From Methylaequor sp002691245 (GTDB lineage: Bacteria > Pseudomonadota > Alphaproteobacteria > Methylaequorales > Methylaequoraceae), in the NCBI GenBank assembly GCA_002691245.1, contig NZHH01000026.1:1-25472 (forward strand): DNA of 25,472 bases, written 5' to 3'. The notes beneath the pieces were generated by a model that worked only from the letters and a program-made list of their open reading frames with translations, had not been told where the DNA came from and made no database searches. Every line of letters starts with the position of its first letter. Within the stretch, counting starts at the first letter, position 1. The translations under genes and the position numbers were made by a program. Shown one piece after another: positions 8,416 through 15,645 of this stretch.

Positions 8416-8940
8416 CTATGAAGTTTCGTATCTAAATGTAAGCTTCATTTCTCCAGCTACTTTTACCATTTGCGATAAACATTCTGGAGCATTTTCGTCC
8501 CTAATCGAGATAGCAAATCTACATATGTACTGAGTTTTATTAGAAAACCTAATTTTTTCTGTGTTCATTCTCACTATCAATGCGTTATTATCATTAAGTG
8601 TTTTAATGATTTTGTTTAATAGACCACTTTGATCCTCTCCAGATAGGACGATTCTGTGTGTAATTTTGGAAGTTGGGCCTTCATCATTATATGTTTCGAG
8701 AGGCTTGACTTGAAATTCACCATTTTTAGATGCCTCTAGTGCTTCTAATCCTTTTTTAATTTCATTAAAATCTTTTTCGTCAGTTTTTTGGTAAACCATT
8801 GTTAGCTCACAGACTCTTCCAAGTGTAGCAAATGTGACTCCAGAAAATTGTCCCTTCATATCTGTTAAGTAGGAAGTGATTTGAGAAATGAGGTTTGGTT
8901 TGTTTTCCCCTAAATATGATATGATTGCATTTTTACTCAT
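8416..8940 (-). CDS. Two-ACT-domain regulatory protein, GcvR-like
   Basis: This 174-residue protein is built from two ACT domains. The first, about 3-85, carries ENKPNLISQITSYL and the second, about 95-174, carries GEDQSGLLNKIIKTL, which are the usual ACT beta-alpha ligand-loop patterns. This layout resembles GcvR, the glycine cleavage repressor accessory protein. ACT pairs usually bind amino acids and act through a protein partner. There is no DNA-binding or catalytic domain. It overlaps the sucD stop as ATGA (8937-8940), so it should be translated with sucD. Family is clear; the ligand and target are unknown, and the link to succinyl-CoA synthetase rests on position only. Confidence 0.8.
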   Translation of the reverse strand: MSKNAIISYLGENKPNLISQITSYLTDMKGQFSGVTFATLGRVCELTMVYQKTDEKDFNEIKKGLEALEASKNGEFQVKPLETYNDEGPTSKITHRIVLSGEDQSGLLNKIIKTLNDNNALIVRMNTEKIRFSNKTQYICRFAISIRDENAPECLSQMVKVAGEMKLTFRYETS

Positions 8941-9815
8941 AATATATTCATGGCCTTTCTCATAGCGTCACCAATTGTTGTGATTGTGTCAGCTACAGTA
9001 ACACCTGCTGATCTTAGAGAATCTTTTTTAGCATCAGCAGTTTCTGCTCCGCTGTTAACAATTGCTCCCGCATGACCAAGCTTTCTACCTTTTGGTGCAG
9101 CTGCACCGGCAACGAATGCGGCTACAGGTTTGTTGTGTTTTCCTTTCCAAGTTCTGATGAATTCAGCACCGTCAATTTCAGCAGTTCCACCAATTTCCCC
9201 AATCAAAACAATGCCGTCTGTGTCTGTGTCATCTAAAAATAACTCAAGGGCATCCACAAAGTTTGTGCCATTTACTGGGTCTCCACCAATTCCAATTATT
9301 GTAGATTGTCCTAATTCCGCTGTTTGCACCGCTGATTCATAAGAAAGAGTTCCAGATCTTGATACAACTCCAATTCTGCCAGGTTTACATATATGACCAG
9401 GAATAATACCAATTTTACCAATACCAGGTGTAAGAACACCGGGACAATTTGGCCCAACTAATCTGGTTTTAGCCCCTTTCATTTCTCTTCTTACTCTTTG
9501 CATGTCGCTTGTGGGAATTCCGTCTGTGATACAAACTACTAGATCAAGTTCGGCTTCTACGGCCTCTAGTATTGCATCAGCTGCGAAAGGGGGGGGAACA
9601 AAAACTCCACTTGCATTGCACCCAGTTTCTTTTTTTGCTTCTGCTACTGTATTAAACACAGGGACATTTAAATGCTTTGTCCCACCTTTCTCTGGTGTTA
9701 CCCCACCAACTATCTTTGTATTATACTCAATTGCTCTTTCAGAGTGAAATGTGCCTTGTGCACCTGTAAAACCCTGACAAATGATTTTAGATTCTTTGGT
9801 AAGTAACACGGCCAC
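8937..9815 (-). CDS. sucD: Succinyl-CoA synthetase alpha subunit
   Basis: With SucC it converts succinyl-CoA to succinate with formation of ATP or GTP in the TCA cycle. The protein has 292 residues. The N-terminal CoA-binding fold shows GFTGAQGTFH near 15-24. The phosphorylated histidine is H248 in GRKLGHAGAIV, and VGPNCPG is at 120-126. The start is GTG at 9813-9815, which shares one base with the sucC stop (TAGTG), so the two subunits are translationally coupled. A C8 run on the coding strand (9589-9596) simply encodes the conserved VPPPF segment. Confidence 0.98.
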   Translation of the reverse strand: MAVLLTKESKIICQGFTGAQGTFHSERAIEYNTKIVGGVTPEKGGTKHLNVPVFNTVAEAKKETGCNASGVFVPPPFAADAILEAVEAELDLVVCITDGIPTSDMQRVRREMKGAKTRLVGPNCPGVLTPGIGKIGIIPGHICKPGRIGVVSRSGTLSYESAVQTAELGQSTIIGIGGDPVNGTNFVDALELFLDDTDTDGIVLIGEIGGTAEIDGAEFIRTWKGKHNKPVAAFVAGAAAPKGRKLGHAGAIVNSGAETADAKKDSLRSAGVTVADTITTIGDAMRKAMNIL

Positions 9816-10984
9816 TATTTTTTTTCCTTTACCATGGAAACAACATCTTTAGCTGCCTGTTCCATTGTATCAACTGGTTTTATTGGAAAACCAGAGTTTT
9901 TTAGTATATCCATTCCAATGTCAACATTAGTGCCTTCTAACCTTACTACCAGTGGTTTGTCCAAACCAACTTCTTTGGATGCATTAACTAGACCTGTCGC
10001 AATATCATTACATCTCATCATTCCACCAAATATATTAATTAGAATTCCTTTAACATCAGGATCCTTATAAATTAATTTAAATGCTGCAGCAACTCTTTCT
10101 GGGGTTGCAGCTCCTGCAACATCCATAAAATTTGCAGCTTCACCTCCATAGTATTTGATAATATCCATGGTTGCCATTGATAACCCTGCTCCATTAACCA
10201 TCAAGCCAATATTTCCATCGAGTTTTACATAATTTAAGTCATGTCTGGCAGCCTCTAATTCAAGAGGATCATATTCATTTTCATCCTTCATTTCTGCCAC
10301 ACCTCTTTGCCTGTAAAGAGCGTTGTCATCAAACGAGGCTTTGCAGTCAATAATAACTACTTCTCCTTCTTTTGTAACAGCCAAAGGGTTTATTTCAATC
10401 ATTGCGGCATCAAGCTCAACAAAGGCTTTATAAATTGCACGGAGATTTTTTTGTGCTTTTTTAGCTATTGATCCTGTAAGACCTAGATTATAAACAATTG
10501 TTCTTGCATGGTGTGTAAGTAGATTTGAACCTGGAGAAATTTTGATGTTATAAATTTCTTCTGGGTTTTTCTCTGAAACATCCTCAATGTCTACACCACC
10601 ACTTTTAGAATAAATTATAGTATTACCCCCTGTCTCTCTATCAATTGTAATACACAAATAAAGTTCGTTTTGAATATTATAACCTTTTTCAAGATATACT
10701 CTTCTTACTATTTTTCCAGTTTCTGAGGTCTGTGGCGTCACTATTTTCATTCCAATCATTTTATCAACGGTCTGAATAACTTCTGCATCATTTTTACATA
10801 TTTTTACACCACCAGCTTTTCCTCGACCACCAGCATGAACTTGTGCTTTGACTACTATTCTGTCTTCATTAAGCCATGTAACAATATTTTCTGCTTCATG
10901 GGTTTGATACACAACCTCTCCAGGAGGTATTGAAACTCCAAATTTTGATAAAAGTTGTTTGGCTTGATACTCGTGAATATCCAT
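9815..10984 (-). CDS. sucC: Succinyl-CoA synthetase beta subunit (ADP-forming)
   Basis: This is the ATP-grasp nucleotide-binding subunit of succinyl-CoA synthetase. It has 389 residues with the start MDIHEYQAKQLL, the ATP-grasp loop VKAQVHAGGRGKAGGVK near 46-62, metal-binding EINPLAVT in the middle and the C-terminal CoA-ligase fold containing NIFGGMMRCNDIA. Length and motifs are those of the ordinary bacterial form. The ATG has a TAGGA ribosome site about 8 nt upstream. It starts the sucC-sucD-ACT unit after the largest gap (76 bp) in the long minus-strand run. sucA and sucB, often downstream of sucCD in alphaproteobacteria, are not here. Confidence 0.98.
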   Translation of the reverse strand: MDIHEYQAKQLLSKFGVSIPPGEVVYQTHEAENIVTWLNEDRIVVKAQVHAGGRGKAGGVKICKNDAEVIQTVDKMIGMKIVTPQTSETGKIVRRVYLEKGYNIQNELYLCITIDRETGGNTIIYSKSGGVDIEDVSEKNPEEIYNIKISPGSNLLTHHARTIVYNLGLTGSIAKKAQKNLRAIYKAFVELDAAMIEINPLAVTKEGEVVIIDCKASFDDNALYRQRGVAEMKDENEYDPLELEAARHDLNYVKLDGNIGLMVNGAGLSMATMDIIKYYGGEAANFMDVAGAATPERVAAAFKLIYKDPDVKGILINIFGGMMRCNDIATGLVNASKEVGLDKPLVVRLEGTNVDIGMDILKNSGFPIKPVDTMEQAAKDVVSMVKEKK

Positions 10985-10999
10985 TGAAAATTCCTAAAA

Positions 11000-11019
11000 A
11001 TTACACTACGTAGGTTACC
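11000..11019 (-). promoter_or_regulatory. Candidate sucC promoter with adjoining palindrome
   Basis: In the mdh-sucC gap, the minus strand carries TGTAAT (11000-11005; 5 of 6 bases match TATAAT) about 17 nt before the ATG. The perfect 8-bp palindrome CTACGTAG (11006-11013) directly adjoins it, and GGTTACC follows at 11013-11019 on the plus strand. No clear -35 box is seen. A palindrome against a -10 box could be an operator, but this is a guess from geometry. Confidence 0.25.
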
Positions 11020-11060
11020 TTAAAAAACATGAACGACAATATATAAACGATAATCTAAGT

Positions 11061-12008
11061 TTAGACTAGTAGTTTTTTACATTTTTTTACTAAATCATTC
11101 ACGGAGTTAACCGAATCATCGAATTGTTTTTTTGATTCTTTTGAAAGATTAAGTTCAATGATTTCTTCAACACCATTTTTTCCTATTATTACAGGAACCC
11201 CAACAAATATATCATTATATCCATATTCTCCATTTAAAAAAGCAGAACAAGGAAGGATTTTTCTCTGATCTAAAAGAAATGATTCAAGCATTTCAATTGC
11301 ACTACATGCTGGTGAGTAGAATGCAGAACTGTTTTTCATTAATGCGACAATTTCTCCTCCACCTGCTCTTGTTCTCTTAACAATATTATCAATTGTTTGC
11401 CTTTCTATTTTGTTTTCATCTATAAAATTATTTAGTGGGATGCCAGAAACTGATGTGTAGTCAAGGAGTGGAACCATGCTGTCACCGTGTCCACCCAAAA
11501 CCATAGTTTGAATGCTTTCAACCGATATTCTTAATTCTTGTGATAAAAAAAATCTAAATCTTGCTGAATCTAGTATTCCTGCCATCCCTGTGATCATATT
11601 ATGTTTTATCCCACTCACATTTTTAAGTGACCAGACCATCGCATCTAAAGGGTTCGTTACACATATCACAAATGCATTGGGAGAATATTGTTTAATTGCC
11701 TCTCCAATATCTTTCATAATAGCAAAATTTGTTTCTATCAAATCATCTCGGCTCATCCCTGGTTTTCTAGCAATACCTGCAGTAATAATAATTGCTGAAC
11801 TGTTTTGAATTTTTGATATATCTGAGAATCCTTCAATTTTTAAGTTTAAGTTTTCAACAGGAAAACTTTGGGCAAGATCTAGACATTTTCCCTCTGCAAG
11901 ACCTTCAACAATGTCCACCATTGTGATTTGGCCAATTTGTTTTCTTGATAAATTGTAAGCTAAAATAGTTCCAATATTACCAGCACCTATGAGACTAATT
12001 TTTTTCAT
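11061..12008 (-). CDS. mdh: Malate dehydrogenase (NAD, LDH-like type)
   Basis: It oxidises malate to oxaloacetate with NAD in the TCA cycle. The protein has 315 residues, matching the LDH-like malate dehydrogenases of alphaproteobacteria. The Rossmann motif GAGNIG is at 8-13, the acidic D32 in MVDI favours NAD, the substrate arginines are R81 and R87 in ARKPGMSRDDL and R150, and the proton-relay histidine is H174 in GGHGDSMVP. R81 at the specificity loop favours malate over lactate. An AAGAG ribosome site precedes the ATG. It lies 23 nt after nadC and 76 nt before sucC. Confidence 0.96.
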   Translation of the reverse strand: MKKISLIGAGNIGTILAYNLSRKQIGQITMVDIVEGLAEGKCLDLAQSFPVENLNLKIEGFSDISKIQNSSAIIITAGIARKPGMSRDDLIETNFAIMKDIGEAIKQYSPNAFVICVTNPLDAMVWSLKNVSGIKHNMITGMAGILDSARFRFFLSQELRISVESIQTMVLGGHGDSMVPLLDYTSVSGIPLNNFIDENKIERQTIDNIVKRTRAGGGEIVALMKNSSAFYSPACSAIEMLESFLLDQRKILPCSAFLNGEYGYNDIFVGVPVIIGKNGVEEIIELNLSKESKKQFDDSVNSVNDLVKKCKKLLV

Positions 12009-12031
12009 TTAACTCTTGAATAATACTAACT

Positions 12032-12880
12032 CTATATTATGTCTAGCCCAATATCCACAGAATAAGAAGAATTTGTAATCTTGCTTGTAGATATAAATTC
12101 TACATTAAGTTTTGAATATTTGGNTATNTTATCTATNGTTATTCCACCTGTTATTTCAAAAATAGTTTTTTTATTTTTTATTGAAATACANTTCTTTACT
12201 TCAGAAACACTCATNTTATCAAGAAGAATATATTTTGCTCCCATATCAATAGATAGCTTAACTTGATAGAATTTATCACATTCAATCTTATAATTATCGA
12301 TTTTTTTTTGTCTTAATCTTTCTAATGTTTTTTCAATTCCACCTATAATTTGTATGTGATTATCTTTGATCAAAATACCGTCATATAGACCCATTCTATG
12401 ATTTTTTGCTCCACCGATCATGGTAGCATATTTCTCAATTTTTCTTAAACCAATAACTGTTTTTCTGGTATCAAGCAGTGTGGTCTTTGATTTTCCCATT
12501 TTAGTTACAAATTTTTTTGTAATTGTAGAAATACCGCAAAGATGTTGTAAAAAGTTTAGGATAGTTCTCTCAAAAACCATAATCATCCTAGCATTTCCCT
12601 CTATTACAAATAATTTAGAATCTTTTTCAATTTTATCACCGTCATTGTAAAAACATTTAAATTTTATCTTGGGAAATGATCTTTTTAAAAAACTGACTAC
12701 AAATATTGATCCACTTAAAACTATACACTCTCTATTTGAGACAACACATTTAACGTTTTGAGATTTATGTAATAATTTTTGTGAGGTTATATCATTAGCT
12801 AACCTTTTTCCTCCGAGATCTTCACTTAGCTCTGAGATGAGTTTTTTTTGTGATATATCAATTAAATCTTTAATATCCAC
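12032..12880 (-). CDS. nadC: Nicotinate-nucleotide pyrophosphorylase (carboxylating)
   Basis: It converts quinolinate and PRPP to nicotinate mononucleotide, the entry point of de novo NAD synthesis. The protein is about 282 residues. Signature stretches are the active-site LLDTRKTVIGLR near 134-145, KNHRMGLYDGILIKDNHI near 158-175, and the C-terminal ITGG near 239-242. The start is GTG at 12878-12880. Five ambiguous bases (12124-12215) leave undefined residues in the last quarter but do not break the frame. It lies 7 nt after nadA, so the two consecutive steps are paired. No nadB is present. Confidence 0.95.
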   Translation of the reverse strand: MDIKDLIDISQKKLISELSEDLGGKRLANDITSQKLLHKSQNVKCVVSNRECIVLSGSIFVVSFLKRSFPKIKFKCFYNDGDKIEKDSKLFVIEGNARMIMVFERTILNFLQHLCGISTITKKFVTKMGKSKTTLLDTRKTVIGLRKIEKYATMIGGAKNHRMGLYDGILIKDNHIQIIGGIEKTLERLRQKKIDNYKIECDKFYQVKLSIDMGAKYILLDXMSVSEVKXCISIKNKKTIFEITGGIXIDXIXKYSKLNVEFISTSKITNSSYSVDIGLDII

Positions 12881-12887
12881 TTTTTCT

Positions 12888-13832
12888 TTAACTAAGTTTT
12901 AACATAGTATTCAAGGGTTTCTTAGCTTTTAACAAAAGCTGATTTGGGATATTGATTTCTGGAGATAGGTTTAAAAGACAATCTCTTAACTTTTCCATTG
13001 TATTTAACTCCATGTATGGGCAATTTGAGCATGAGCAACTTCCGTCATTACCAGGTGCTACAAGAAATTTTTTTGACGGTTCATTTTTTTTCATTTGATG
13101 AATTATATGTGGCTCGGTTGCAACAATAAATTGTTCTGATTTATCATCAGAAATGAACTTTAAGAGAGCTGAGGTAGACCCTATAAAGTCTGCGTGTTTT
13201 AAAATATTTTCAGGACATTCTGGATGCGCTATTATTTTTGCTGCTGATGACCTTACTTTCATTTTAACAAGTTCTCTTTCTGAAAAAGTTTCGTGAACAA
13301 TACATACGCCATCCCAAAGTTTCATTTCTCTTCCTGTTACTTTGTTTAGGTATCCACCTAGATGTCTATCAGGTGCAAATATTATTTTTTGATCTTTAGG
13401 AATGCTGTTTAAAATTTTAGCAGCATTTGATGATGTTACTATAATATCAGATTCCGCTTTTATTTCTGCAGAACAATTGATGTAAGATAAAACAATATGG
13501 TCAGGATTACTTTTTTTAAATTCTCTGAATTCAGATACTTGGCACGATTCTTCCAGAGAACAACCGGCTCTAATATCCGGTATTATAACTTTCTTACTAG
13601 GACTTAAAATTTTCGCAACTTCTGCCATGAATTTTACACCACAAAAAACAATAATATCTGCATCATTTTTTTGAGCCTTTTTTGAAAGGTCTAGTGAGTC
13701 TCCAATAAAATCTGCAATATCTTGTATGTTTTCGTCTTGATAAAAATGCGCTAGAATTATTGCATTCTTTTCTTTTTTTAAATAATCAATTTCATCTTCG
13801 ATATGCTTAAAGTTTTTATGTAAAGGTTTCAT
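12888..13832 (-). CDS. nadA: Quinolinate synthase
   Basis: This [4Fe-4S] enzyme condenses iminoaspartate with dihydroxyacetone phosphate to quinolinate. It has 314 residues, a compact form of the family. The N-terminal AHFYQ motif is at 28-32. The three cluster cysteines expected by alignment are C120 (YINCSAEIKA), C206 (HPECPEN) and C271 (SNCPYMEL). HPECP and SSNAA are family signatures. It starts with ATG 11 nt after the zapE stop and precedes nadC. The iminoaspartate source must be encoded elsewhere, because nadB (aspartate oxidase) is missing from the window. Confidence 0.97.
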   Translation of the reverse strand: MKPLHKNFKHIEDEIDYLKKEKNAIILAHFYQDENIQDIADFIGDSLDLSKKAQKNDADIIVFCGVKFMAEVAKILSPSKKVIIPDIRAGCSLEESCQVSEFREFKKSNPDHIVLSYINCSAEIKAESDIIVTSSNAAKILNSIPKDQKIIFAPDRHLGGYLNKVTGREMKLWDGVCIVHETFSERELVKMKVRSSAAKIIAHPECPENILKHADFIGSTSALLKFISDDKSEQFIVATEPHIIHQMKKNEPSKKFLVAPGNDGSCSCSNCPYMELNTMEKLRDCLLNLSPEINIPNQLLLKAKKPLNTMLKLS

Positions 13833-13843
13833 ATGATTAAAAA

Positions 13844-14875
13844 TTACTTATTAAGATTGATATTTATATATGTTTTTGATCCCATTTCTTTAAGCCTGGA
13901 TGTTGTTCTTCTAAATTCATAAGAGTTAGTCTTCCCTATATATAGTTGATCTAATTCTACATTTGAAGATACAGAAAGTACATTTTTATTCTCGTATACC
14001 ACGTCTATGAAAGAAATAAACCTTGTTAAAAGATTTTTTGAATTTTCATCCATTTGCTCAATATTTCGTACAATAAATATTTTAATTTTTTTGGCAATGA
14101 TTTCATAATCCTGAAATACTANATTTTTTGAAAANAATTCGTTGAACTCAAAATCAATTAAGTTTCCATATGTTTTGTTTAAAATAAAATTATTACCCTT
14201 TCTCTCAAATTTCATTTCATTTGATTCAGAAAACTCAGAAAGATTTTTTATAATGAGATTTTGTTTAGAGTTAAATTTAGTGGTTCCTAGNAAAAAAAAA
14301 TTATTACTTACTTTNTTCNTAACACGATAGTCGATTCTAGATTTTACTAAAGCTGAAAGAAAAAAAGTTTCTAACTCTTTCCTAATTCTTTTACACAAAT
14401 CGNGATTTACAGGATCATCATAAATCATTGATAATTTTTTATTACCACTCATAATNANTGGAATNTTTGCTTTTTTAATATCTTGAAGAAATTTTTCAAA
14501 AAGAATAAGACTGGTTATATTATTTATAAAAAATTCATCTATAATTATNAATTTTTTTTTTTTTGCGCTTTTTNCAAAGTCTGAACNTNCTTTGCTTTTT
14601 GATTGAAGATTAAAAATTAGATCATTAAAGTGTAAAATAATAGAATGNGGATGAACNGCATCTAGTGCTTTTAGCAATGTTGACTTACCAACACCTACGT
14701 TTCCATATATGTAAACTCCTTGTTTAAATTTGCTTCTTAATCTTAATAAATTAAATTTTGTTGACTGTATCAAAGTTTCCTCAATTATTGACATAACTTT
14801 CAATTGGCATGAATTGGGATTCAAACAATCATTTTTTTTAAGGTAAGAGAGTAGATTCGATTTTAAATTTTTCAA
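13844..14875 (-). CDS. zapE: AFG1/ZapE-type P-loop ATPase
   Basis: This AFG1-family ATPase is related to mitochondrial Lace1/Afg1 and to E. coli ZapE, a FtsZ-ring-associated protein of late division. Walker A GNVGVGKST is at 58-66 and Walker B IIIDE at 110-114. The C terminus carries the family stretch around YEFRRTTSRLKEMGS. The length (343) is normal. The start is TTG at 14873-14875, just after the sdhB stop. Conserved N-terminal helix residues extend up to it, which supports this start. Fifteen ambiguous bases leave undefined residues, several near Walker A and B. Neighbours are sdhB and nadA; AFG1 genes often sit near TCA genes in alphaproteobacteria. Confidence 0.9.
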   Translation of the reverse strand: MKNLKSNLLSYLKKNDCLNPNSCQLKVMSIIEETLIQSTKFNLLRLRSKFKQGVYIYGNVGVGKSTLLKALDXVHXHSIILHFNDLIFNLQSKSKXXSDFXKSAKKKKXIIIDEFFINNITSLILFEKFLQDIKKAXIPXIMSGNKKLSMIYDDPVNXDLCKRIRKELETFFLSALVKSRIDYRVXXKVSNNFFXLGTTKFNSKQNLIIKNLSEFSESNEMKFERKGNNFILNKTYGNLIDFEFNEXFSKNXVFQDYEIIAKKIKIFIVRNIEQMDENSKNLLTRFISFIDVVYENKNVLSVSSNVELDQLYIGKTNSYEFRRTTSRLKEMGSKTYININLNK

Positions 14876-14877
14876 AC

Positions 14878-15636
14878 TTAAGATGAAATCTGTAATTTCT
14901 TTATTTCAGAAATTGCTTTAGCAGGGTTTAAGTTTTTTGGACAAGTTTTGGTACAATTCATTATGGTGTGGCATCGGTATAATTTAAATTTATCTTTAAG
15001 CATTTCCAAACGTTCTTTTTTATTATTATCTCTGCTNTCAACTATGAACCTATATGCTTGAAGGAGTATAGCAGGTCCTAAAAACTTATCACCATTCCAC
15101 CAGTAACTTGGGCAAGACGTAGAGCAACAAGCACAAAGTACGCACTCGTATAGGCCATCAAGTTTTTTCCGATCTTCTGGAGATTGTAAATTTTCTTTAT
15201 TTGATTTTTTCTTATTTTTAATCCAAGGTTTAATCGAACTATATTGTTTATAGAAATCACTCATATCGGGTATTAAATCTTTCAAAACCCTCATGTGAGG
15301 AAGTGGATATATGTTTATNNCCTCAGTNTCAATTGGCTTTAAACAAGCCAATGTGTTAGTGCCGTTTACATTCATTGAGCAAGAGCCACAAATGCCCTCT
15401 CTGCATGATCTTCTAAAAGTAAGTGACGGATCCATTTGATTTTTTATAAACATCAAAGCATCAAGGACCATAGGTCCGAGCTTCGATTTATCGATGTAAA
15501 AGCGGTCTAGCCTTGGGTTTTCCTTAGACTCTCTATTCCATCTATATACATTAAAGGTTATTGTATTTTTAGCTTTTTTTCCGAATGTGTTACCTTCAGA
15601 AACTTGAGAACCTTTTGGAAGTGTCAACTGTACCAT
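14878..15636 (-). CDS. sdhB: Succinate dehydrogenase iron-sulfur subunit
   Basis: This is the electron-transfer subunit of respiratory complex II. The 252 residues carry all three clusters: [2Fe-2S] ligands C78, C83, C86 and C98; then the CxxCxxCxxxCP set C165, C168, C171 and C175; then C222, C228 and C232 in CHTIMNCTKTCP. Family length is about 240-260. It follows sdhA by 9 nt and precedes zapE by 2 nt. Four N bases lie in the gene, two of them adjacent at 15319-15320. None affects a cluster cysteine. Confidence 0.97.
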   Translation of the reverse strand: MVQLTLPKGSQVSEGNTFGKKAKNTITFNVYRWNRESKENPRLDRFYIDKSKLGPMVLDALMFIKNQMDPSLTFRRSCREGICGSCSMNVNGTNTLACLKPIXTEXINIYPLPHMRVLKDLIPDMSDFYKQYSSIKPWIKNKKKSNKENLQSPEDRKKLDGLYECVLCACCSTSCPSYWWNGDKFLGPAILLQAYRFIVXSRDNNKKERLEMLKDKFKLYRCHTIMNCTKTCPKNLNPAKAISEIKKLQISS

Positions 15637-15645
15637 AATATTAAA

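Noticed and set aside
9589..9596. G8 run as a possible phase-variation tract
   Set aside because: It encodes the conserved VPPPF segment of SucD and keeps the frame; no sign of switching.
9502..9747. Plus-strand open frame antisense to sucD
   Set aside because: Low-complexity Ser/Thr/Pro composition is what the complement of sucD codons produces; no independent evidence.
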